The notes under the pieces were generated by a model. The model did not search any database. It worked only from the letters and a program-made list of their open reading frames with translations, and was not told the DNA's origin. Source: an uncultured Eubacteriales bacterium (lineage in GTDB: Bacteria; Bacillota; Clostridia; Lachnospirales; CAG-274). Taken from it: DNA of 44,985 nt. A program made the translations under genes and the position numbers. The stretch's first letter is position 1. The number at the start of each line of letters is the position of its first letter. The DNA is taken from the NCBI GenBank assembly GCA_902496345.1, contig CABVAP010000006.1, forward strand, positions 1 through 44,985. Direction: 5' to 3'. This document shows, piece after piece, positions 14,227 to 21,810 of this stretch.

Positions 14227-14525
14227 TGGCTGATATTAAATATTATGACGTTATTTTAAAGCCAGTTGTTACAGAAAAAAGTATGAACGATATGGCTGAG
14301 AAAAAATATGCTTTCTACGTACACCCAGAAGCTACTAAAATTCAGGTTAAAGAAGCTGTTGAAAAAATGTTTGAAGGTACTAAAGTTGCTTCTGTAAATA
14401 CTATGAACGTAGTTGGCAAAGTTAAAAGAAGAGGCTATACTTTTGGTAAAACTAACAAAAGAAAAAAAGCTATTGTTAAACTTACTGCTGAAAGTAAAGA
14501 AATTGAAATTTTCCAAGGAATGTAA
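14226..14525 (+). CDS. rplW: 50S ribosomal protein L23
   Basis: L23, 99 residues, lies at the polypeptide exit and is the docking point for trigger factor and signal recognition particle. The start ADIKYYDVILKPVVTEKSM and the loop KVKRRGYTFGKTNKRKKAIV are typical. ATG overlaps the rplD stop by one base; the ribosome site GGAGGTG is inside the rplD end. A GC-rich hairpin follows in the 63-base gap to rplB. Confidence 0.98.
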   Translation: MADIKYYDVILKPVVTEKSMNDMAEKKYAFYVHPEATKIQVKEAVEKMFEGTKVASVNTMNVVGKVKRRGYTFGKTNKRKKAIVKLTAESKEIEIFQGM

Positions 14526-14539
14526 TTTATTATAGATGA

Positions 14540-14559
14540 CACACACGGGTGCGTGTGTG
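14540..14559 (+). other. GC-rich intercistronic stem-loop between rplW and rplB
   Basis: CACACACG (14540-14547) pairs perfectly with CGTGTGTG (14552-14559) across a GGTG loop. There is no U-tract after it, so it is not a simple terminator. An RNA-processing, stability or translational-control role is possible. It stands out in otherwise AT-rich spacer DNA. Confidence 0.75.
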
Positions 14560-14588
14560 GTTAGAAAGATTTGAAAGGAGTGTAAAAA

Positions 14589-15419
14589 TTGGGTATTAAA
14601 AGATTTAAACCTTATACACCTTCGAGAAGAAATATGACAGTATCTGACTTCTCTGAAATTACTAAATCTACACCCGAAAAAAGCCTTGTTGTTCACATTA
14701 AAACAACTGCAGGCCGTAACAACCAGGGTAAAATAACTGTTCGTCATCACGGCGGCGGTGCTAAAAGAAAATACAGAATTATCGACTTTAAACGTAATAA
14801 AGATGGTATCCCAGCTAAAGTTGTTGGTATCGAATATGACCCTAACAGAACAGCTAATATCGCTTTACTCTCTTATGCAGACGGTGAAAAGAGATACATC
14901 CTTTCTCCTAACGGTTTAAAAGTTGGAGATGTTATCCATAATGGTCCTGAAGCTGAAGTTCGTGTTGGTAATGCACTTCCTATGAGAAATATCCCAGTTG
15001 GTGCTGAAATTCACAACATCGAAATGAAACCAGGTGCAGGCGGACAGCTCGTTCGTTCAGCTGGTAACGTTGCTCAGCTTATGGCTAAAGAAGGTAAATA
15101 TGCTACAGTTAGACTTCCATCCGGAGAAATGAGACTTCTTCCTATTGATTGTCGTGCTACTATCGGTCAAGTTGGTAATATCGACCACGAACTTATCAAC
15201 ATCGGTAAAGCAGGTAAAAAACGTCATATGGGTATTAGACCTACTGTAAGAGGTTCTGTTATGAACCCTAATGACCATCCTCACGGTGGTGGTGAAGGTA
15301 GAGCTCCTATCGGTCGTCCTGCTCCTTGTACTCCTTGGGGTAAACCTGCTCTTGGTTATAAGACACGTAAAAAACACAAAGCTAGTAACAAATTTATAAT
15401 CCACAGTAGAAATAAATAA
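14589..15419 (+). CDS. rplB: 50S ribosomal protein L2
   Basis: L2 (276 residues) is needed for subunit joining and peptidyl-transferase assembly. It has the RNA-binding middle and the C-terminal signature NPNDHPHGGGEGRAPIGRP with the conserved histidine near the active centre. The start codon is TTG 14589, supported by GAAAGGAG eight bases upstream and by the canonical GIKRFKPYTPSRR opening. Confidence 0.98.
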   Translation: MGIKRFKPYTPSRRNMTVSDFSEITKSTPEKSLVVHIKTTAGRNNQGKITVRHHGGGAKRKYRIIDFKRNKDGIPAKVVGIEYDPNRTANIALLSYADGEKRYILSPNGLKVGDVIHNGPEAEVRVGNALPMRNIPVGAEIHNIEMKPGAGGQLVRSAGNVAQLMAKEGKYATVRLPSGEMRLLPIDCRATIGQVGNIDHELINIGKAGKKRHMGIRPTVRGSVMNPNDHPHGGGEGRAPIGRPAPCTPWGKPALGYKTRKKHKASNKFIIHSRNK

Positions 15420-15435
15420 TAGGAGGAAAATTTGA

Positions 15436-15720
15436 ATGAGTAGATCAATTAAAAAAGGTCCTTTCTGTGATGCACACCTTCTTAAAAAGGTTGACGCTCA
15501 GAATGCTGCCAATACTAAAGATGTTATCAAAACTTGGTCTCGTCGTTCTACTATATTCCCAGAAATGATTGGTCACACTATCGCTGTTCACGACGGTAGA
15601 AAACACGTGCCTGTTTATATTACTGAAGATATGGTAGGTCACAAATTAGGTGAGTTCGCTTTAACTAGAACTTACAGAGGTCACGGTAAAGACGCAGAAA
15701 AAAAATCAAGAGTTCGCTAA
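15436..15720 (+). CDS. rpsS: 30S ribosomal protein S19
   Basis: The 94-residue S19 is a head protein forming a bridge with S13 near the A site. It begins SRSIKKGPFCDAHLLKKV and contains the signature TRTYRGHGKDAEKK. ATG 15436 follows AGGAGG. Standard position between rplB and rplV. Confidence 0.98.
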   Translation: MSRSIKKGPFCDAHLLKKVDAQNAANTKDVIKTWSRRSTIFPEMIGHTIAVHDGRKHVPVYITEDMVGHKLGEFALTRTYRGHGKDAEKKSRVR

Positions 15721-15749
15721 TAACTGTTATTGGAAGGAGGTAATCTCTA

Positions 15750-16139
15750 ATGGCTAAAGGACATAGAAGCCAGATTAAAAAGGAAAGAAACGAACAACAA
15801 AAAGATAGAAGAGCTCAGGCTCACGCTAAATTCGTTAGAATTTCCAATACTAAAGCAAAAATCGTTTTAGACCAGATTAAAGGCAAAGGCGTTGGCGAAG
15901 CAATGGGTATCCTTGCTTATTCACCTAGATACGCTGCTGAAATTATAGAAAAAGTTTTAAAATCTGCTATCGCTAATGCAGAAAATAACTTAGAATTAGA
16001 TGTTGAAAAATTGTATGTTGAAGATGTAGTTGCTAATCAAGGACCAACTCTTAAAAGAATTCGTCCAAGAGCTCAGGGTAGAGCTTATAGAATTAACAAA
16101 CGTACTGCTCATATTTCAATATACTTGAATGAGAGATAA
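15750..16139 (+). CDS. rplV: 50S ribosomal protein L22 with basic N-terminal extension
   Basis: L22 lines the exit tunnel; its beta-hairpin and final RINKRTAHISIYLNE are clear. The protein is 129 residues, about 18-20 longer than the classical form, because of a lysine/arginine-rich head (AKGHRSQIKKERNEQQKDRR) before the usual AKFVRISNTKAK start. That head has its own well placed AAGGAGG and ATG 15750. Similar heads occur in Clostridia, so it is a lineage trait and not an error. Confidence 0.97.
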   Translation: MAKGHRSQIKKERNEQQKDRRAQAHAKFVRISNTKAKIVLDQIKGKGVGEAMGILAYSPRYAAEIIEKVLKSAIANAENNLELDVEKLYVEDVVANQGPTLKRIRPRAQGRAYRINKRTAHISIYLNER

Positions 16140-16150
16140 GGAGGTTAATG

Positions 16151-16807
16151 ATGGGCCAGAAAGTAAATCCACACGGATTAAGAGTCGGCGTTATCAAAGA
16201 CTGGGACTCAGTTTGGTATGCTGATAAGAAAAATTATGCAGATTTCTTGGTAGAAGATAACACTATGAGAACTTATATCAAGAAAAAACTTTACAACTCT
16301 AACGTTGCTAAAGTAAATATCGAAAGAACTAACGAACGTGTTAAAATCACTATTCATACTTCTAAACCAGGTATCATTATCGGAAGAAACGGTGCTTCTA
16401 TTCAAGAACTTAGCAACGAACTTCAGAAAATGACTGCTCAGAAAGTTATGATTAATATAGAAGAAATTAAAAAACCTGAACTTGATTCTCAGCTCGTTGC
16501 AGAAGATATTGCAAGACAGCTTGAAAATCGTATTACTTTCCGTCGTGCTATGAAACAAGCTATGACTAGAACTATGCGTCTTGGTGCTAAAGGTATCAAA
16601 ACTGCTTGCTCAGGTCGTCTTGGTGGAGCTGAAATGGCTCGTACTGAACAATATCACGATGGTACTATTCCTCTCCAGACTTTAAGAGCTAACATTGATT
16701 ATGGTTTCGCTGAAGCTGATACTACTTACGGTAAAATCGGTGTTAAAGTTTGGATTTACAAAGGCGAGGTTCTTCCTCAAAAAAAATCTGAAGGGAGTGA
16801 TAAGTAA
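16151..16807 (+). CDS. rpsC: 30S ribosomal protein S3
   Basis: S3 (218 residues) sits at the mRNA entry. It opens MGQKVNPHGLRVGVIKDWDS and has a type II KH domain with GIIIGRNGASIQEL. Two adjacent ATG codons exist at 16148 and 16151; I chose the second because it gives the canonical N-terminus and better spacing from AAGGAGG. The stop overlaps the rplP start by one base. Confidence 0.98.
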   Translation: MGQKVNPHGLRVGVIKDWDSVWYADKKNYADFLVEDNTMRTYIKKKLYNSNVAKVNIERTNERVKITIHTSKPGIIIGRNGASIQELSNELQKMTAQKVMINIEEIKKPELDSQLVAEDIARQLENRITFRRAMKQAMTRTMRLGAKGIKTACSGRLGGAEMARTEQYHDGTIPLQTLRANIDYGFAEADTTYGKIGVKVWIYKGEVLPQKKSEGSDK

Positions 16808-17235
16808 TGTTAATGCCTAAAAGAGTTAAAAGACGTAAACAATTTAGAGGCCGTTTGAAAGGTCAAGCTACAAGAGGCAATAAAATTACTTACGGTGAAT
16901 TCGCTATACAGGCTTGCGAACCAAGCTGGATTACTTCTAACCAGATTGAGGCTGCCCGTATCGCTATGACTAGATATATCAAACGTGGTGGTAAAGTTTG
17001 GATTAAAATTTTCCCAGACAAACCTATCACTGAAAAACCAGCTGAAACTCGAATGGGTTCTGGTAAAGGTTCTCCAGAATACTGGGTTGCTGTTGTTAAG
17101 CCAGGTAGAATTATGTTCGAAATCGCTGGCGTTAGTGAAGAAATTGCAAGAGAAGCTTTGCGTCTTGCTGTTCATAAGTTACCTATCAAGTGCAAAATCG
17201 TGTCACGTGCTGACCAGGAAATGGACGGTGAATAA
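16807..17235 (+). CDS. rplP: 50S ribosomal protein L16
   Basis: L16, 142 residues, lies by the A-site tRNA and the binding site of several antibiotics. Start MLMPKRVKRRKQFRGRL and the block KPGRIMFEIAGVSEEIAREALR are typical. A second in-frame ATG two codons later is less likely because MLMPKR is the family-standard opening. Translation is probably coupled to rpsC by the one-base overlap. Confidence 0.98.
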   Translation: MLMPKRVKRRKQFRGRLKGQATRGNKITYGEFAIQACEPSWITSNQIEAARIAMTRYIKRGGKVWIKIFPDKPITEKPAETRMGSGKGSPEYWVAVVKPGRIMFEIAGVSEEIAREALRLAVHKLPIKCKIVSRADQEMDGE

Positions 17236-17237
17236 TA

Positions 17238-17444
17238 GTGAAAACTAAAAATTTTGTTGAAGAACTCAGAAATAAATCAAATGAAGAATTAAAGAATGAT
17301 TTGGTTGTTGCTAAAAAAGAATTATTTAACTTAAGATTCCAAAACGCTACTAACCAATTAAACAATACTGCTAGAATCAGAGAAGTTCGTAAGAACATCG
17401 CTCGTATTCAGACTATTATTACTCAGAAACAAAAAGGTCTTTAA
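17238..17444 (+). CDS. rpmC: 50S ribosomal protein L29
   Basis: The 68-residue two-helix L29 lies near the exit site next to L23. KNFVEELRNKSNEELKNDL and LFNLRFQNATNQLNNTARIREVRKNIARI match the family. GTG 17238 starts two bases after the L16 stop; its ribosome site lies inside the end of rplP. Confidence 0.97.
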   Translation: MKTKNFVEELRNKSNEELKNDLVVAKKELFNLRFQNATNQLNNTARIREVRKNIARIQTIITQKQKGL

Positions 17445-17469
17445 TTCATAATGGAAGGAGGCACATTTC

Positions 17470-17724
17470 GTGGAAAGAAATCTTCGTAAAACAAGAATCG
17501 GTAAAGTAGTTAGCGATAAAATGGATAAAACTATCGTTGTTGCTGTTGAAAATAACGTTAGACACCCTTTATACAAAAAAATTGTTAAAACTACTTACAA
17601 GCTTAAAGCTCATGACGAAAACAATGAATGTAAAATCGGTGACCGTGTTAAAGTTATGGAGACAAGACCTTTATCTAAAGATAAAAGATGGAGACTTGTT
17701 AGCATCGTTGAAAAAGCTAAATAG
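17470..17724 (+). CDS. rpsQ: 30S ribosomal protein S17
   Basis: S17, 84 residues, is an early 16S rRNA-binding OB-fold protein. RKTRIGKVVSDKMDKTIVVA and the signature MTRPLSKDKRWRL-like segment (METRPLSKDKRWRL) identify it. The start is GTG 17470 behind AAGGAGG. Confidence 0.98.
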   Translation: MERNLRKTRIGKVVSDKMDKTIVVAVENNVRHPLYKKIVKTTYKLKAHDENNECKIGDRVKVMETRPLSKDKRWRLVSIVEKAK

Positions 17725-17737
17725 TTTTATGTTTGTT

Positions 17738-17759
17738 GGGGTTACTTTGTTTTGACCCC
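17738..17759 (+). other. Intercistronic stem-loop between rpsQ and rplN
   Basis: GGGGTTA (17738-17744) pairs with TGACCCC (17753-17759), 7 bp with one G-U, loop of eight bases. It is followed by CTTCGGAAAGGAGG, so the stem lies just upstream of the rplN ribosome site and lacks a U-tract. In other bacteria the rplN-rplX region of the spc operon is a target for S8 repression; such a role here is speculation. Confidence 0.6.
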
Positions 17760-17780
17760 TTCGGAAAGGAGGCAATTAAA

Positions 17781-18149
17781 TTGATACAACAAGAATCAAG
17801 ATTGGCTGTTGCTGATAATTCAGGTGCAAAAGAGTTACTTTGTATCAGAGTTTTAGGCGGGTCAACAAGAAGGTATGCTAATATTGGTGACGTTATAGTT
17901 GCTACTGTTAAAGATGCAACACCCGGCGGTGTTGTTAAAAAAGGCGAAGTTGTTAAAGCTGTTGTTGTTAGAACTAAAAAAGGTGCTTCTAGACCTGACG
18001 GTTCTTACATCAAATTTGATGAAAATGCAGCTGTTATTATCAAAGATGACAAAAATCCAAGAGGTACACGTATCTTTGGACCTGTTGCTAGAGAATTAAG
18101 AGAAAAACAATATATGAAAATTTTATCTCTTGCTCCAGAAGTATTATAA
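17781..18149 (+). CDS. rplN: 50S ribosomal protein L14
   Basis: L14 (122 residues) forms a subunit bridge. IQQESRLAVADNSGAKELLC and RTKKGASRPDGSYIKFDENA are typical. TTG 17781 is the chosen start because AAAGGAGG lies seven bases upstream and it gives the standard MIQQESRL opening. The frame is open 16 codons further upstream through the hairpin, without a start signal. Confidence 0.97.
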   Translation: MIQQESRLAVADNSGAKELLCIRVLGGSTRRYANIGDVIVATVKDATPGGVVKKGEVVKAVVVRTKKGASRPDGSYIKFDENAAVIIKDDKNPRGTRIFGPVARELREKQYMKILSLAPEVL

Positions 18150-18164
18150 GGAGGTGTGCGGACT

Positions 18165-18488
18165 GTGAAAATTAAAAAAGGTGACAAAGTTGTTGTTATA
18201 GCTGGTGTTGATAAAGGCAAAGAGGGCAAAGTTCTCCTTGTTGACAAGAAAAACAATAAAGTTATTGTTGAAGGTGTTAATATGGTTAAAAAACACCAAA
18301 AAGCATCTGCTAATCAGCAGGGCGGTATTATTCAGAAAGAAGCTGCTATCAACGCTTCTAACGTTATGTATTTATACAAAGGCAAACCTACAAGAATTGG
18401 TTACAAAGTTGAAAAAGTTGAAAAAGACGGTAAAATGGTTAATTCAAAACAAAGAATTGCTAAATCAACAGGCGAAGTAATCGATTAA
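18165..18488 (+). CDS. rplX: 50S ribosomal protein L24
   Basis: L24 initiates large-subunit assembly. The 107-residue protein begins with the KOW motif KIKKGDKVVVIAGVDKGKEGKV. GTG 18165 is preferred over GTG 18156, which would sit on top of the AAGGAGG at 18148-18154. Spacing to rplN is 15 bases. Confidence 0.96.
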   Translation: MKIKKGDKVVVIAGVDKGKEGKVLLVDKKNNKVIVEGVNMVKKHQKASANQQGGIIQKEAAINASNVMYLYKGKPTRIGYKVEKVEKDGKMVNSKQRIAKSTGEVID

Positions 18489-18513
18489 TTTTTGAAAGGA
18501 GGTACATTTTAAC

Positions 18514-19053
18514 GTGAACGATTTAAGAGAATTCTATGAAAACAAAGTCGTTGATGCAATGATGGAAAAGTTTTCATATAAAAATAAAATGGAAGTTCCT
18601 AAAATTGCTAAAATAGTTATTAATATGGGACTTGGTGAAGCTAAGGACAATGCTAAAGCTATTGACAATGCTATGGGTGATATGGCTATTATCGCTGGTC
18701 AGAAACCTATCGTAACTAAAGCTAAAAAATCAATCGCTGCATTTAAGCTTCGTGCTGGAATGCCTATCGGTTGTAAAGTTACTTTAAGAGGAGAAAAAAT
18801 GTACAGCTTCGCTAGCAAGCTCATCAATATCGCTCTCCCTCGTGTACGTGACTTTAGAGGCGTAAGTGCTAACAGTTTTGATGGTAGAGGTAACTACACT
18901 TTAGGTGTTAAAGAACAACTTATGTTCCCTGAAATCGAATATGATAAAATCGATAAAATCAGAGGTATGGACATCGTTTTTGTTACTACTGCTAAAACTG
19001 ATGAAGAAGCTAGAGAATTATTAAAATTATTTGGTATGCCATTTAAAAAGTAA
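18514..19053 (+). CDS. rplE: 50S ribosomal protein L5
   Basis: L5 (179 residues) binds 5S rRNA in the central protuberance. VPKIAKIVINMGLGEAKDN and the RDFRGVSANSFDGRGNYTLG signature are visible. The start is GTG 18514 with AAAGGAGG upstream. Confidence 0.98.
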   Translation: MNDLREFYENKVVDAMMEKFSYKNKMEVPKIAKIVINMGLGEAKDNAKAIDNAMGDMAIIAGQKPIVTKAKKSIAAFKLRAGMPIGCKVTLRGEKMYSFASKLINIALPRVRDFRGVSANSFDGRGNYTLGVKEQLMFPEIEYDKIDKIRGMDIVFVTTAKTDEEARELLKLFGMPFKK

Positions 19054-19066
19054 GGGAGGACAGACA

Positions 19067-19252
19067 ATGGCTAAGAAATCAATGGTCGTGAAGCAACAAA
19101 GAAAAGCTAAATATTCAACTCAAGCATATACTCGTTGTAGAATTTGTGGTAGACCACACGCTTATTTGAGAAAATTCGGTATATGTCGTATTTGCTTCCG
19201 TGAATTAGCGTATAAAGGTCAAATCCCGGGAGTTAAGAAAGCCAGCTGGTAA
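19067..19252 (+). CDS. rpsZ: 30S ribosomal protein S14, zinc-binding type Z
   Basis: This 61-residue short S14 has four cysteines (C24, C27, C40, C43) in two CxxC pairs that bind zinc, the type found in most Firmicutes. MAKKSMVVKQQRKAKYSTQ is the standard opening. ATG 19067 follows GGGAGGA; the frame extends 12 codons upstream into the end of rplE without a ribosome site. Confidence 0.97.
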   Translation: MAKKSMVVKQQRKAKYSTQAYTRCRICGRPHAYLRKFGICRICFRELAYKGQIPGVKKASW

Positions 19253-19273
19253 TCGGAAAGGAGGATTTTTACA

Positions 19274-19675
19274 ATGTCAATGAGCGATCCTATTGCAGAT
19301 ATGCTTACAAGAATTAGAAATGCGAACACTGCTAAACATAACACAGTTGATGTCCCTTCTTCTAAAGAAAAAGCAGCTATTGCTGACATTTTAACTAAAG
19401 AAGGTTATGTTAAAGGTTTTGAAACATTAGAAGATGGTGTTAAGAAAACATTACGCATTACATTAAAATACGGTAAAGATAAAAACGAAAAAGTTATTAC
19501 AGGTATTAAGAGAATTTCTAAACCTGGTCTTAGAGTTTATGCTTCTTGCGAAGAAATGCCTAGAGTTTTAGGTGGTCTTGGTATTGCTATCGTTTCTACT
19601 AACAAAGGTATCATTACTGATAAAGAAGCTAGAAAATTTGGAGTGGGCGGCGAAGTCCTCGCATTCGTTTGGTAA
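19274..19675 (+). CDS. rpsH: 30S ribosomal protein S8
   Basis: S8, 133 residues, binds the central domain of 16S rRNA and in E. coli represses the spc operon. It starts MSMSDPIADMLTRIRNAN and ends in the STNKGIITDKEARKFGVGGE signature. ATG 19274 has AAAGGAGG nine bases upstream. Confidence 0.98.
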   Translation: MSMSDPIADMLTRIRNANTAKHNTVDVPSSKEKAAIADILTKEGYVKGFETLEDGVKKTLRITLKYGKDKNEKVITGIKRISKPGLRVYASCEEMPRVLGGLGIAIVSTNKGIITDKEARKFGVGGEVLAFVW

Positions 19676-19695
19676 TTTTATAAGGAGGTGCAATA

Positions 19696-20238
19696 ATGTC
19701 ACGTATAGGTAAATTACCTGTTGCTATTCCTGCAGGTGTTGATGTTAAACTTGAAGAAGGCAACGTGATGACTGTTAAAGGTCCTAAAGGAACTTTGACT
19801 CGTAAATTAGTTGATGATTTAACTATCGCTATCGAAGACGGTCAGGTTGTTGTTACTAGACCTAGCGATTTAAAAAGATATAAAGCATTACACGGCCTTA
19901 CTAGAACACTTATCGCTAATATGATTGAAGGTGTTACTAAAGGTTACACTAAAGAACTTGAAATCAATGGTGTTGGTTACAGAGCAGCTAAGAGCGGTAA
20001 CAAACTTACTCTTACTCTTGGTTATTCTCACCCTGTTGAGATGACTGACCCTGAGGGTATTACTACTACTCTTGACGGTACTAACAAAATTATCGTTTCA
20101 GGTATCGATAAAGAAAAAGTTGGACAGTTTGCTGCTGAAATCAGAACTAAACGTCCACCAGAACCTTACAAAGGTAAAGGTATTAAATATACTACAGAAA
20201 CTATCAGACGCAAGGTTGGTAAAACAGGTAAGAAATAA
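19696..20238 (+). CDS. rplF: 50S ribosomal protein L6
   Basis: L6 (180 residues) sits near the GTPase-associated centre. SRIGKLPVAIPAGVDVK opens it and the C-terminal PPEPYKGKGIKYTTETIRRK is the family signature. ATG 19696 follows AAGGAGG. Confidence 0.98.
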   Translation: MSRIGKLPVAIPAGVDVKLEEGNVMTVKGPKGTLTRKLVDDLTIAIEDGQVVVTRPSDLKRYKALHGLTRTLIANMIEGVTKGYTKELEINGVGYRAAKSGNKLTLTLGYSHPVEMTDPEGITTTLDGTNKIIVSGIDKEKVGQFAAEIRTKRPPEPYKGKGIKYTTETIRRKVGKTGKK

Positions 20239-20259
20239 TAGTAAAGGAGTGAAATCCAG

Positions 20260-20628
20260 ATGATGAGTAAGCCATCACGTGCTGAAGGAAGAGTTAAACG
20301 TCATTACAGACTTCGTAATAAAATTTCCGGTACAGCACAAAAACCTAGATTGGCAGTTTTTAGATCTAACAAACATATCTATGCACAGATTATTGATGAT
20401 ACAATCGGTAATACTTTAGTAGCAGCTTCTACTATGGAAGCAGCTGTTAAAGATAAAGTTGAAAAAACATCTGACGTTGAAGCAGCTAAAGTTGTTGGTG
20501 AAGCTATCGCTAAAAAAGCTTTAGAAAAAGGTATCAACACTGTTGTTTTCGACAGAGGCGGTTTTGTTTATCACGGTAAAATACAGGCTTTAGCTGACGC
20601 TGCTAGAGAAGCCGGATTACAATTTTAG
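20260..20628 (+). CDS. rplR: 50S ribosomal protein L18
   Basis: L18, 122 residues, binds 5S rRNA with L5. RLRNKISGTAQKPRLAVFRS and NTVVFDRGGFVYHGKIQALADAARE identify it. Two adjacent ATG codons (20260, 20263) make the first residue uncertain by one. Confidence 0.98.
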   Translation: MMSKPSRAEGRVKRHYRLRNKISGTAQKPRLAVFRSNKHIYAQIIDDTIGNTLVAASTMEAAVKDKVEKTSDVEAAKVVGEAIAKKALEKGINTVVFDRGGFVYHGKIQALADAAREAGLQF

Positions 20629-20643
20629 TAAGGAGGGAAAATC

Positions 20644-21150
20644 TTGAGAAAGAAAATTGATGCAAGTACTCTTGAATTAGAAGATACAGTTGTAACTATC
20701 AAACGTGTTACTAAGGTTGTTAAAGGTGGTCGTACTTTCCGTTTTGCAGCATTAGTTGTAGTTGGAGATGGTAACGGACACGTTGGCGCAGGTCTTGGTA
20801 AAGCTATGGAAATTCCTGACGCTATCCGTAAAGGTAAAGAAGACGCTATCAAAAATCTTGTTTACATCGAACGTAATCAAGACGATAGTATTTACCACGA
20901 AAACCTCGGTAAATTCGGAAGCTCAACTGTTTTATTAAAACCAGCTAAAGAAGGTACTGGTATTATCGCAGGTGGTCCTGCTCGTGCCGTTTTAGAGCTT
21001 GCTGGTATTAGAAACATTAGAACTAAATCTTTAGGTTCTAACAATAAGAGAAACGTTGTAAACGCTACAATCGAAGGATTAAGCAGAGTTACAACTCCTG
21101 AACAAGTTGCAAGACTTCGCGGAAAATCTGTTGAAGAAATCTTGGGTTAA
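20644..21150 (+). CDS. rpsE: 30S ribosomal protein S5
   Basis: S5, 168 residues, contributes to decoding fidelity and mRNA unwinding. VTKVVKGGRTFRFAALVVVG and GNGHVGAGLGKAMEIPDAIR match the double-stranded-RNA-binding N domain. The start is TTG 20644 behind AAGGAGGG, giving the usual MRKKIDAS opening. Confidence 0.98.
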   Translation: MRKKIDASTLELEDTVVTIKRVTKVVKGGRTFRFAALVVVGDGNGHVGAGLGKAMEIPDAIRKGKEDAIKNLVYIERNQDDSIYHENLGKFGSSTVLLKPAKEGTGIIAGGPARAVLELAGIRNIRTKSLGSNNKRNVVNATIEGLSRVTTPEQVARLRGKSVEEILG

Positions 21151-21163
21151 GGAGGTTAATTAA

Positions 21164-21337
21164 ATGTTAAAAATTACTTTAGTTAAATCTACTATTGGTG
21201 CTATTCCAAAACACAGAAAAACTGTTGCTGCTCTTGGTCTTAGAAAACCTAACGCTTCTGTTGAAAAACAGGACAATGCTGCTATCAGAGGTATGCTTAA
21301 ACAAGTTCAGCATTTAGTAAAAGTAGAAGAAATTTAA
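21164..21337 (+). CDS. rpmD: 50S ribosomal protein L30
   Basis: A short gene of 57 codons beginning MLKITLVKSTIGAIPKHRKT and continuing VAALGLRKPNASVEKQ, the L30 fold of the large subunit. ATG 21164 has AAGGAGG seven bases upstream and the stop TAA ends at 21337. Normal length for bacterial L30. Confidence 0.97.
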   Translation: MLKITLVKSTIGAIPKHRKTVAALGLRKPNASVEKQDNAAIRGMLKQVQHLVKVEEI

Positions 21338-21369
21338 TAATATTTTTATAAAGGGAGGTGCACTCGAAA

Positions 21370-21810
21370 ATGAATTTAAGTGAATTACAACCTGCAGAAG
21401 GTTCTAAATTTAAAGCTTTCCGTAAAGGAAGAGGTCACGGCTCTGGAAACGGTAAAACAGCTGGTAGAGGTCACAAAGGTCAGAACGCTCGTTCAGGCGG
21501 TGGTGTTAGACCTGGCTTTGAAGGTGGTCAGATGCCTCTTTACAGACGTATTCCTAAAAGAGGTTTTAAATGCATAAACTCTAAAGAAATCGTTGCTATT
21601 AATCTTGTTCATTTAAATGTATTTGAAGATGGTGCTACAGTTGATATTGACGCACTTAAATCAAAAGGTTTAGTTAGCAATCCAAAAGATGGCGTTAAAA
21701 TTCTTGGTAATGGCGAATTATCTAAGAAATTAACTGTTAAAGTTAATTATTTTAGCCAATCAGCAAAAGAAAAAATTGAAGCAGCAGGCGGAAAAGCAGA
21801 GGTGATCTAA
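21370..21810 (+). CDS. rplO: 50S ribosomal protein L15
   Basis: L15 (146 residues) is a late-assembly protein with a glycine- and arginine-rich N-terminal half (GRGHGSGNGKTAGRGHKGQ, then GFEGGQMPLYRRIPKRGF). ATG 21370 is chosen because it follows GGGAGG with good spacing and starts the standard MNLSELQP; an in-frame GTG at 21358 overlaps that site. Its stop overlaps the secY start by one base. Confidence 0.97.
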   Translation: MNLSELQPAEGSKFKAFRKGRGHGSGNGKTAGRGHKGQNARSGGGVRPGFEGGQMPLYRRIPKRGFKCINSKEIVAINLVHLNVFEDGATVDIDALKSKGLVSNPKDGVKILGNGELSKKLTVKVNYFSQSAKEKIEAAGGKAEVI

